Assembly: GCA_963169325.1 (NCBI GenBank)
Contig: CAUJEY010000329.1
Location: 1-42,992 of the forward strand
Direction of reading: 5' to 3'
Length of the DNA: 42,992 nt
Source: Bacteroidota bacterium
GTDB lineage: Bacteria > Bacteroidota > Bacteroidia > Chitinophagales > Saprospiraceae
Shown here: positions 7,796 through 16,700 of the stretch, in pieces
How the letters are laid out: each line of letters opens with the position of its first letter
How positions within the stretch are numbered: position 1 is the stretch's first letter
Made by a program: the position numbers and the translations under genes
The notes under the pieces: generated by a model
What the model was told of the DNA's origin: nothing
Seen by the model: only the letters and a program-made list of their open reading frames with translations
Databases searched by the model: none

Positions 7796-10577
7796 GGTGG
7801 ATTCTGTTGTTTTTCGGCAGGTGGATAGCCTGATAAAGGTTTCCGGTGCGCTTACCGATGAACAGAAATTTGACAAAGCCTTCGAAGTAGGTGCGGCGGC
7901 TGAACAACTCGCCCTCGAAAAACTGGGAAAGGAGTCGGCGGCGTATGCTAAATGCTGTTCAAACCGGGGAAGGGTAAATCTTAACAAAGGGAATTATTCG
8001 GAATCCGAAAAATGGTATTTCCAGGCCAGGGCCATCCAGGAAAAAACAATAGGAAAGCAACACTATGATTATGCTGTACTCTTGAACAATCTTGCTCTTC
8101 TTTACTACTATTTGCAAGATCACGAAAAAGCCGAACAGTTCTTCCTTGAAGCCCTTTCTGTCTATGAAAAAGTACTGGGGAAAGAACATCTTAATTTTGC
8201 TGCATGCCTGGATGGCCTCGGACTAATTTACTACGAAATGGGCGATTATGAAAAAGCCGAACCGATATACCTCGAATCCAAAGCCATTTACGAGAAAAAA
8301 CTCGGAATTGAACATCCCCAATATGCAAGTTGTCTGAACAACCTTGCAATCCTGTACATTGATATGGGCAATTCCAAAAAAGCCGAAACACTCTACCTTG
8401 AAGCCCAATCAATCATCGAAAAAGCACAGGGAAAAGAAAACCCTGAGTACGCAGTATCCCTGAACAACCTCGCACTTCGTTATCATGATGACGGCGATTA
8501 CGAAAAAGCCGAACTGCTCTACCTCGAAGCCATAGCAATCTACGAAAAAATTCAGGGAAAAGAGAGTCCGTGGTACGCCATAAGCCTGTTTAATCTCGGT
8601 ACGCATTATTTTGATAAAGGCGATTACGAAAAAGCTGAACCGCTCCACGTCGAAGCCAAAGCCCTTTTAGAAAAAACACTGGGAAAAGAGCATCCAATTT
8701 ACGCAGAAGCACTTGACGACCTCGCAACTCTTTATCTCGGTATAGACAATTACGAAAAAGCGGAGCAACTCTACGTTGAGTCCACGGCAATCCGGGAAAA
8801 AGTATTAGGTAAAGGGCACCCCGATTATGTTTCAGGACTGCGAAACCTTGCACCGCTTTACATGGCTATGGGCAACTACGAAAAAGCCGAACCGCTTTAT
8901 GTAGAATGCGCTCAGAGGAGCCAATCCTTGCTACAAAAAGCAGTACGCCACCTCTCAGAACGAGAACTGCGAACTTACCTGGATGAATTTTCCAAAAGCC
9001 AGGACCAAGCCCTGTCTTTTGTCCAACTATCCGCCAACAAAATAGTAGCGGCAGCCTGTTTTGACAATGCCCTGTTTTACAAGGGCTTCCTACTCCAGGC
9101 CACTGGGCAGATCAAACGAATGTCCTTTCTTAACCCGGTGGCCGCCGAAAGTTTCAGCCTGCTCAAATCATACGAACGCCGCCTCGCCGCTCAATACGCG
9201 CAGCCCATCGCCGAACGTGACAGCGCAACCGTCGCCGAGATGGAGTCCAAAGCCAACGACCTCGAAAAAGAACTCGCCCGAACGGTGGCTGGTTTCGGCC
9301 AAGCCTTGCGGCAGGTCAAATGGCAGCAGGTGCAGGCAGCATTGAAGCCGAATGAAGCGGCGATTGAGTTTGTACATTATCGTTTTTATCAAAAAAAGCA
9401 AACCGACAGCACCCTGTACGCCGCGCTCGTCCTCCTGCCCGGCACCAATGCACCCCAATTCATCCCGCTTTTTGAAGAAAAACAACTCGCCGCCTTCCTG
9501 AAAACCGGGAGCAAGCCCCAACCCGCTTTTTACAACGAACTCTACGCCGCAGGCAAAGCGGGCGATCAACTCTACGATTTGATCTGGAAACCCGTCGTTG
9601 CCGCCTTGCCGGAAGGTACCACGGTCTACTGCTCACCCTCCGGCCTGCTGCACCGCCTCAACCTCGGAGCCATTCCAACGCCCGACGGAAAAACATGGAC
9701 CGAAAAACACCGCCTGAGCACATTGGGCAGCACCCGCCAGTTGGTCGTGCCATCTGCTCTGGCGGCGAATCAAAACGCTACCGCCCAACTCTACGGCGGC
9801 ATCCAATACGACGTGACGCCTGTTGTGGCCGCCAATACCGACGTAAAACCCGGCGACGACATAGCCGCCCGGCGCGGCCCCGATTTTGCCCAAAACGATT
9901 CCACCCTGCGCGGCGACACCTGGAACTACCTGCGTTGGACAGAAGTGGAAATCACTTCCGCCGCCGAAACAATGCAACGCAAAGGCATTGCGCCGACTTT
10001 GAAAAAAGGCACAGAAGCCTCCGAGGAATCGTTCAAATCTATGGGCGCAGACACTCCTTCCCCACGTATCCTGCACGTGGCCACGCACGGCTTTTTTTTC
10101 CCCGACCCTACTAAAGGCGAGCAGGCGAGCAATGAAAAAACGTTCAAAGTATCAGAGCATCCCATGATCCGTTCCGGCCTCGTACTGGCTGGCGGCAACC
10201 ACGCCTGGAAAACGGGCAAACCCGCCCGGCCCGATCTGGAAGACGGCATCCTCACGGCCTACGAAATCAGCCAGATGAATCTCTCCAGCACCGAATTGGC
10301 GGTGCTGTCGGCCTGCGGAACGGGTCTCGGCGACCTCGTGGGCAACGAAGGCGTGTACGGCTTGCAACGTGCCTTCAAAATAGCCGGCGTCCGGTATCTC
10401 ATCATGTCGCTGTGGCAGGTGCCCGATTTTCAGACCCAGGTGTTTATGAGCGCCTTTTACAAACACTGGCTGACGGACGAGAAGTCTGTACCGGAGGCAT
10501 TTCGCGCCACGCAGTCAGAGCTGAAGGCCAAATATGGCGAGGCGTTTAAATGGGCGGGATTTGTGTTGGTGGAGTAA
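7737..10577 (+). CDS. Exported TPR-CHAT putative cysteine protease, copy 1
   Basis: A 946-residue protein. A signal peptide covers residues 1-19 (ending LTAQ), so it should be periplasmic or beyond. Residues 45-380 are eight consecutive 42-residue kinesin-light-chain-like TPR units (consensus YEKAEPLYLEA.AI.EK.LGKEHP.YA..LNNLA.LY..MGN), followed by a partial ninth. A helical linker with LERELARTVAGFG-like sequence leads to a CHAT (caspase-HetF-associated) domain at about 630-946. The catalytic dyad is visible: His784 in HVATHGFFF and Cys860 in LSACGTGLG. CHAT proteins are caspase-fold cysteine peptidases (separase, gRAMP-associated TPR-CHAT); substrates of exported versions are unknown. It lacks a T9SS sorting domain. 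It lies 46 nt after the membrane-protein gene and is paralogous to the next gene. Confidence 0.9.
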   Translation: MQKTLLLILCLAPCWLTAQTVDSVVFRQVDSLIKVSGALTDEQKFDKAFEVGAAAEQLALEKLGKESAAYAKCCSNRGRVNLNKGNYSESEKWYFQARAIQEKTIGKQHYDYAVLLNNLALLYYYLQDHEKAEQFFLEALSVYEKVLGKEHLNFAACLDGLGLIYYEMGDYEKAEPIYLESKAIYEKKLGIEHPQYASCLNNLAILYIDMGNSKKAETLYLEAQSIIEKAQGKENPEYAVSLNNLALRYHDDGDYEKAELLYLEAIAIYEKIQGKESPWYAISLFNLGTHYFDKGDYEKAEPLHVEAKALLEKTLGKEHPIYAEALDDLATLYLGIDNYEKAEQLYVESTAIREKVLGKGHPDYVSGLRNLAPLYMAMGNYEKAEPLYVECAQRSQSLLQKAVRHLSERELRTYLDEFSKSQDQALSFVQLSANKIVAAACFDNALFYKGFLLQATGQIKRMSFLNPVAAESFSLLKSYERRLAAQYAQPIAERDSATVAEMESKANDLEKELARTVAGFGQALRQVKWQQVQAALKPNEAAIEFVHYRFYQKKQTDSTLYAALVLLPGTNAPQFIPLFEEKQLAAFLKTGSKPQPAFYNELYAAGKAGDQLYDLIWKPVVAALPEGTTVYCSPSGLLHRLNLGAIPTPDGKTWTEKHRLSTLGSTRQLVVPSALAANQNATAQLYGGIQYDVTPVVAANTDVKPGDDIAARRGPDFAQNDSTLRGDTWNYLRWTEVEITSAAETMQRKGIAPTLKKGTEASEESFKSMGADTPSPRILHVATHGFFFPDPTKGEQASNEKTFKVSEHPMIRSGLVLAGGNHAWKTGKPARPDLEDGILTAYEISQMNLSSTELAVLSACGTGLGDLVGNEGVYGLQRAFKIAGVRYLIMSLWQVPDFQTQVFMSAFYKHWLTDEKSVPEAFRATQSELKAKYGEAFKWAGFVLVE
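7869..8876 (+). repeat. Eight tandem 126-bp TPR-coding units in copy 1
   Basis: Residues 45-380 are eight gap-free 42-residue units, equal to eight 126-bp units at the DNA level. Each carries the (Y/F/H)xKAE start, an EK.xGKE.P.Y core and an NLA.xY turn. The units have diverged in DNA sequence, so this is an old array. Confidence 0.92.
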
Positions 10578-10599
10578 GGTATTTTAAACTAATAAAACC

Positions 10600-10698
10600 T
10601 TTTTTAATCCACCTTCGGCAAAACAAAATTGACTGCACCATGCAAAAAACGTTGCTTTTGATTCTTTGCCTCGCCCCTTTTTGGCTGACTGCCCAAAC
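10600..10698 (+). repeat. Leader plus signal-peptide block (copy 2)
   Basis: Second copy of the block at 7697-7795, comprising the T-run, about 40 nt of leader and the signal-peptide codons. The only differences seen are T/C, T/A, T/C and G/T substitutions. Confidence 0.85.
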
Positions 10699-13606
10699 TA
10701 TTGATTCTGTTGCCATCCGGCAGGTAGATAGCCTCATCCAGGTTTCCCGTGCGCTTACCGGTAAGCGGGACTTTGACAAAGCCCTCGAGGTGAATGCAAC
10801 TGCGGAAAAAATTGCCCTCGAAAAACTGGGAAAGGAATCAGCAACGTATGGCAATTGCGCTTTCAATCGGGGCAGGATAAATGCACTTAAAAGAGACTAC
10901 CCGGAGGCCGAAAAGTGGTACATGAAAGCCATCGCCATCCGGGAAAAAGTACTGGGAAAACAACACGCCGATTATGCCGGAGGCCTGAATAACTTGGCCA
11001 TTCTGTATAAATCCATGGGCAAATATGAAAAAGCCGAGCTACTCTACCTCGAGGCCATGGAAACCCGGGAAAAAGCATTGGGTAAAGAGCACCCTAATTA
11101 TGCCGCCAGCCTGTACAATCTGGCGCTCCTTTACCAGGATATGGGCAAGTACGAAAAAGCCGAACCACTTTTCCTCGAAGCGAAAGACATCTTTGGAAAG
11201 GTGCGCGGGAAAGAGCATCCCGATTATGCAGCCTGTCTGAACGGCCTGGCACTCCTTTACATGGCTATGGGCAACTACGAAAAAGCCGAACCACTTTACC
11301 TCGAAGCCAAAGCCATCCGGGAGAAAGTACAAGGTAAGGACCATTCGGATTATGCTGAAATTCTGAACAACCTTGCAAGCCTGTACAGAACCATGGGCAA
11401 CTACGAAAAAGCGGAACCGTTACACCTCGAAGCGAAAGCCATAAAGGAGAAAATACTGGGAAAGGAGCACCCCAGCTATGCCCTGAGCCTGAACAACCTC
11501 GCGATTCTTTACAGGGCAATGGGCAGCTATGATAAAGCCGAATCGCTTTACCTCGAAGCCATATCAATCAAGGAAAAAACACAAGGCAAGGAGCACCCTG
11601 GCTATGCCCTAAGTTTAAATAACCTCGCAATCCTTTACTGGACTATGGGCAACTATGAAAAAGCCGAGCCACTCTACCTCGAAGCCCTTGCCATCCGGGA
11701 AAAAAAACTGGGGGCAGCGCATCCTGAATATGCCTCAAGCCTGAACAACCTGGCACTTCTTTACCTTGATATGGGTAGTTTCGAAAAGGTTGAGCCGCTA
11801 TACCTTCAAGCCAAAGCTATCCGGGAAAAAGCACTGGGGGTAGCGCATCCTGACTATGCCGAAAGCCTGAACAACCTGGCACTTTTTTACAACGCTACAG
11901 GCAACTACGAAAAAGCCGAGTCGCTATATGAAGAATGTTCGCAGACGAATCAATTACTGTTGGAGAAAGCGATACGCCATCTCTCTGAGCGCGAACTGGG
12001 CAACTACCTGAACAAATTTTCCGAAAGCCAGGATCAAGCGCTCTCTTTTGTTCAACTGTCCGCCAGCAAAAAAGGGACAGCAACCTGTTTTGACAATGCC
12101 CTGTTTTACAAAGGATTCCTGCTTCAAACCGCCGGGCAGATCAAACGAATGGCTCTTTCCGACCCGGCTTCTGCCGAAAACTTTAACCTGCTCAGATCCT
12201 ACGAACGCCGCCTCGCCGCCCAGTACGCCCAGCCCATCGCTGACCGCGACAGCATAACCGTCGCCGACCTGGAGGCCAAAGCCAACGACCTCGAAAAAGA
12301 CCTCGCGCGGACGGTGGCTGGCTTCGGCCAAGCCTTGCGGCAGGTCAAATGGCAAGCGGTACAGGCGGCATTAAGGCCCGGTGAAGCAGCGGTCGAGTTT
12401 ATCAACTATCGTTATTATCAAAAAAAGCAAATCGACAGTACACTATACGCAGCACTCCTCCTCTTGCCAGGTACAGACGTTCCAAAATTCATCCCCCTTT
12501 TTGAAGAAAAACAACTCAATGCCCTCCTCAAAACGGAAGGCCGACCACAGCCCGCTTTTTACAACGAGCTCTACGCCGCAGACAAAACGGGTAGCCAACT
12601 CTACGATTTGATCTGGAAACCCGTCGTTGCCGCCTTGCCGGAAGGGGCTACGGTATATGCTTCGCCGTCCGGCCTGTTGCACCGCCTCAACCTCGGCGCC
12701 ATTCCAACACCCGACGGAAAAACACTCGCCGAAAAACACCGCCTGACTACCCTGGGCAGCACCAGGCAGTTGGTCGTTCCACCCGTGTCTGCCATCAACC
12801 AAAACGCTACCGCCCAACTCTACGGCGGCATTCAATACGATGCGACGCCTGATATAGCTGCCAATAACGACGCAAAACCCGACGACCTGGCCGCCCGGCG
12901 CGGCTCCAATTGGGGCGGAGAGAATGACTCCACCCTGCGCGGCGACAACTGGAACTACCTCCGCTGGACGGAAGTGGAAATCAGCGCCGCCGCCGAGACG
13001 ATGAAAAACAAAGGCTTTGACGTTGACGTCAAAAAAGGTGCGGAAGCCACCGAAGAATCGTTCAAAGCCATTGGCGAAGACGGCCCTTCCCCCCGTATCC
13101 TGCACGTGGCCACGCACGGCTTTTTTTTCCCGGACCCTACTAAAGGCGAGCAGGCGAGCAATGAGAAAACATTCAAAGTATCAGATAATCCCATGATCCG
13201 CTCCGGCCTCGTGCTGGCTAGCGGCAACCACGCCTGGAAAACAGGCAAACCCCTGCGCCCAGACTTGGAAGACGGCATCCTCACGGCCTACGAGATCAGC
13301 CAGATGAACCTCTCCAACACCGAATTGGCGGTGCTGTCGGCCTGTGAAACGGGCCTCGGCGACCTCGTGGGCAACGAAGGCGTGTACGGCCTGCAACGCG
13401 CCTTCAAAATAGCAGGCGTCCGGTATCTCATCATGTCGCTGTGGCAGGTGCCCGATTTTCAGACCCAGGTGTTTATGAGCGCCTTTTACAAACACTGGCT
13501 GACCGACGAGAAGTCCGTACCGGAGGCATTTCGCGCCACGCAGTCAGAGCTGAAGGCCAAATACGGCGAGGCGTTTAAGTGGGCGGGATTTGTGCTGGTG
13601 GAGTAA
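10640..13606 (+). CDS. Exported TPR-CHAT putative cysteine protease, copy 2
   Basis: A 988-residue tandem paralogue of the upstream gene with the same order of parts: signal peptide 1-19, nine 42-residue TPR units at 45-422 plus a partial tenth, a helical linker, and a CHAT domain with His826 (HVATHGFFF) and Cys902 (LSACETGLG). Both catalytic positions are shifted by exactly 42 relative to copy 1, so the proteins differ in length by one TPR unit and otherwise align without gaps. SACETG is the common CHAT form. The start is ATG 10640, which keeps the signal peptide identical to copy 1; the frame opens at 10550 inside copy 1. The last 113 residues differ from copy 1 at two positions only. It is followed by a convergent T9SS gene, so the operon ends here. 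Confidence 0.9.
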   Translation: MQKTLLLILCLAPFWLTAQTIDSVAIRQVDSLIQVSRALTGKRDFDKALEVNATAEKIALEKLGKESATYGNCAFNRGRINALKRDYPEAEKWYMKAIAIREKVLGKQHADYAGGLNNLAILYKSMGKYEKAELLYLEAMETREKALGKEHPNYAASLYNLALLYQDMGKYEKAEPLFLEAKDIFGKVRGKEHPDYAACLNGLALLYMAMGNYEKAEPLYLEAKAIREKVQGKDHSDYAEILNNLASLYRTMGNYEKAEPLHLEAKAIKEKILGKEHPSYALSLNNLAILYRAMGSYDKAESLYLEAISIKEKTQGKEHPGYALSLNNLAILYWTMGNYEKAEPLYLEALAIREKKLGAAHPEYASSLNNLALLYLDMGSFEKVEPLYLQAKAIREKALGVAHPDYAESLNNLALFYNATGNYEKAESLYEECSQTNQLLLEKAIRHLSERELGNYLNKFSESQDQALSFVQLSASKKGTATCFDNALFYKGFLLQTAGQIKRMALSDPASAENFNLLRSYERRLAAQYAQPIADRDSITVADLEAKANDLEKDLARTVAGFGQALRQVKWQAVQAALRPGEAAVEFINYRYYQKKQIDSTLYAALLLLPGTDVPKFIPLFEEKQLNALLKTEGRPQPAFYNELYAADKTGSQLYDLIWKPVVAALPEGATVYASPSGLLHRLNLGAIPTPDGKTLAEKHRLTTLGSTRQLVVPPVSAINQNATAQLYGGIQYDATPDIAANNDAKPDDLAARRGSNWGGENDSTLRGDNWNYLRWTEVEISAAAETMKNKGFDVDVKKGAEATEESFKAIGEDGPSPRILHVATHGFFFPDPTKGEQASNEKTFKVSDNPMIRSGLVLASGNHAWKTGKPLRPDLEDGILTAYEISQMNLSNTELAVLSACETGLGDLVGNEGVYGLQRAFKIAGVRYLIMSLWQVPDFQTQVFMSAFYKHWLTDEKSVPEAFRATQSELKAKYGEAFKWAGFVLVE
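10772..11905 (+). repeat. Nine tandem 126-bp TPR-coding units in copy 2
   Basis: Residues 45-422 are nine gap-free 42-residue units, one more than in copy 1, starting at the same residue number (45). Units 2-8 keep the (F/Y)xKAExLYLEA consensus more closely than the copy 1 units do. Confidence 0.92.
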
Positions 13607-13629
13607 GGATGCATTTTATGTCGTTGCCG

Positions 13630-13655
13630 GCGCCCGACACGCAGAAATCGGGCGC
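13630..13655. other. Perfect 8-bp hairpin between convergent genes
   Basis: GCGCCCGA (13630-13637) and TCGGGCGC (13648-13655) are perfectly complementary around a 10-nt loop, 24 nt after the copy 2 stop. A T-run occurs only about 20 nt later (13676-13680), so it is a weak terminator candidate for the CHAT operon. Confidence 0.35.
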
Positions 13656-13761
13656 TCAGCACACCGCGAGGCTTATTTTTCAGTATTGTTTCGTTTTATT
13701 GAGAAACGGTGGGACCACAACTATTGGTTGCATGATTTAAGATTACACCCGCAGGCCCCAC

Positions 13762-16700
13762 TCATCGTTCCAGTACAAATCGCGCCGCAGGCTGCATACC
13801 ACCGGCCGCAGACTGTGCCGTGAGGTAGTACAACCCGTTGGCCAGTCCTTCGGGCAGGAGCAGGCTGATCCGGTTATTTTCGGCCACAAAGCGGCCCTCC
13901 AGCACCAACTGGCCCAGCGCGTTCAGCACCGAAATCTGCACCGGCTGACCGGAATCCGGCTCCGCCGTTTGCAAGTCGATGAGCAGCAGTCCGCTCGTAG
14001 GGTTGGGCCGCAACAGCAAGGCCGGGCCTGCCGTTGTCGCGCCGCGGTTTTGTGCAGCGCCGGCTGGTTCCTGTGCCGAGGCTACGTACGGCTGCACCGG
14101 GCAGGCAAACGTGTTCAGGTGCGCGTCGTACGTGCTGCCGTCTTCCAGTTTTACCGAAACAAGGATGAACAAGGGCTGTGCCTGCTTGGGCAAAGTGTAC
14201 TCGAAAACGTCGCTTTTGCCATTATTCAGCGCGCCCGAAGTTGATTTGAAGCGGACAGAATGGAACGGCGCCGCGTTCGGATTGCGCACCAGGTAGGTGT
14301 TTCCGCTGACAGCGGTATAGGTGGAGCCTTCGACGGGCGCCTTGGCAGTGATGCCGTCGGGCAGCTGGAAACAGGCGTACCGCAGCGGGCTGGCGCAGGT
14401 ATTGGTCAGCCGGAAGCGGTAGCGCGGCCGGCCCAGCGAGTCGAGCCGGATGCTGAGGATTTCGTACTTGATACAACTGCCCACAGGAGTTTTTACGTCG
14501 CAGGCCGTTTCGTCCACGGCAGCCTTTTGTACCGTCACCGTGAAGCAACAGGTGTCGCGGATGCCGCATTGGTTGGCCGCCTCGTGACATACCAGGGTGT
14601 TACCCAGGGGGAACTGGCCGCCCGGGGGCGGGCCTTGCAGGCGCGTCAACGCGATGCCGGGGTCGGGGCAATCGGTGGCGGCGGCGGGTAGCGGGTAGGC
14701 CACGGGCGCCGAACTGGCGTTGGCCGGGACGGTTACCGTCAGGGCGGGCGGACAGGCCAAATCGAGGTTCGTGATTAAGCGCTGGAGGATGTAGGTGACG
14801 ACCGAGTCGCAGCTATTGCCCGTTGTCAGTGTCTGCGTTATGGTGTCGGGCTGGAAGTAGGGGATACCGGCGAGGATAACAGTATCGCCCGGGTAAAACT
14901 GGATGGTCACGGTTGTCGGAACAACCGGAGGCAAAACAGTCACTGAAACGGTGTCCCGCAGGATGCGCCCACAGGCATCCGTTGCTTCCACGCGAATAAT
15001 TCCGGTCGAGTTGGCCGCTACTGTTTGTGTAGTCGGGCCATTCGACCATTTGTAGGCAACAAACCCGGTTCCGGCATTCAACAGGACGCTTTGCCCGGCA
15101 CAAAGGATGCGGTCGGGGCCGAGGTCGGGTTTTTGGGGTGCGGGCGGGTACTGGAAAGCGAGGCTGTCGAAGTTATTCGTGTAGTCGCACTCGGCAATGC
15201 CGTTATACGGAAAGCCGGCCAGATTCACCGGGGCCGTTTGCCCGCTTTTGATGCCCGCCAGGGTGTACACTTTGTTGTAATTTCCCCAGAAACTGAGGTT
15301 TGGCAGCGTGCCGGTTTGGCAGGAATCGGGTGCGAGATTAAGGGTTGGAAGGAGAAACAGGTCGAGCTGGGTGGCCGCGCCGGTCATGGGGTTGCTGTCG
15401 TACACGCCTACCTGCAATGTGCCGGTGAAGGGCTGCTTGCCGGTGTTGCAGAGGCGATAGGCGACAAATGCTGCCGAGTCGCAGCCCACGGACTCGATCC
15501 GGAAGCTGATGTCAGGTTTATCGGAGCAAGGCGGGTCGGGGCAAAAGGGGCAGGCGCTGTGGACGGCTATCGAACCCGGTGCGTTGGTCAGTGTAACCGC
15601 TTGTGCAGTTGCCGGGCTGGTTGTCGCGGTCTGCTGGGCGGCGAAGAGCACCGGATTTGTCATTGCGGTATCCGACACAGCTAAAAGCTCGAGCCCGCAG
15701 TCGAACTCCAGGCCGAGGTTCAGGTCCGTTTTCAACACCGTGGTGAATTGCCCAGCGGTATTGCCCTTTGCCGAAAAATCCGTGATGTACAGATATGACC
15801 CGACGCGCTCGATCTGGTTTTTTTGCAAATCTTCGTATCCGGCGGAAAAATAGTCCGGCGTGTTGAGTGCTTTGGCAAACAAGAGGTCGCCTTCCTTGTC
15901 GGTCTTCAAAAAATGTCTTTTGTTGTTGCCGCAGAAGATGACGTACCCGTCGGGCACGGCCACTACCTCTCTTGGCACCTCGGTGAGCAAGTATTTTTTA
16001 GCCCAGAGCAGGTCGCCGTCGAGGGTTGTCTTATGCAGGTAAACGGGCACCACCTTGCCAGAGCCTGTTGGAGTGTTGCTTGTCTCGATGCCGTGGGAAA
16101 GGACGATCAGGCTGTTGTCGTCTACGATCAGGTCAATACCCCTGAAATAGGACGTTTGTGACCAGGGAGTGAGGCCAAGGCGGGTCCACAACACATTGCC
16201 CGTGTTGGCATCCAACTTGGTCAGGGTTATGCGCCGCACACGCTGGTTGGTCGGAAGCAGGCTATCGGTATAGCCGGTGGCGTACAGCGCGTCGTCGTGC
16301 TGCACCATGCCCGCAAAAACCTGTATGTCCTGTTGTGCGTACCGCTTGGCAAACGCGGGCACGATTTGTCCGGTCGTTCTGTTCAGTTCGAGGATTTCAA
16401 CAGACTTGTACCCCAAGGCGTTGTAGTCGGGCGAATGGTAGATCAGGTAGTTGCCCCCCGGCTTTTTTTCCAAAATACCACCTTCGATGGGATTGTTGAC
16501 GCCAAATCGCTGTTCCCAAAGAATTTGGTTGGTCGCCGGGTTATAGCGAAAAGCCACTGTTTCGACGCCGGTCGAGCTGTTCCTGTGGGCGCTGCCGACG
16601 ATCATGCCCTCGCTGTCCACGATGATTTCGGTGACAAATATCCGGTCCTGTATGGTGCCGGTGATATTGTGCAACCACAGCATGTTGCCCGTGGGTGTCA

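Noticed and set aside
7737-13606. Interpretation of the TPR-CHAT genes as a type III-E CRISPR (Craspase-like) or other intracellular defence module
   Set aside because: Both proteins carry clear signal peptides, and no cas, RNA or nuclease partner is adjacent; the neighbours are a sigma factor and a membrane protein.
13630-13680. Rho-independent terminator for the CHAT operon
   Set aside because: The 8-bp hairpin is not followed directly by a T-tract; kept only as a weak hairpin feature.
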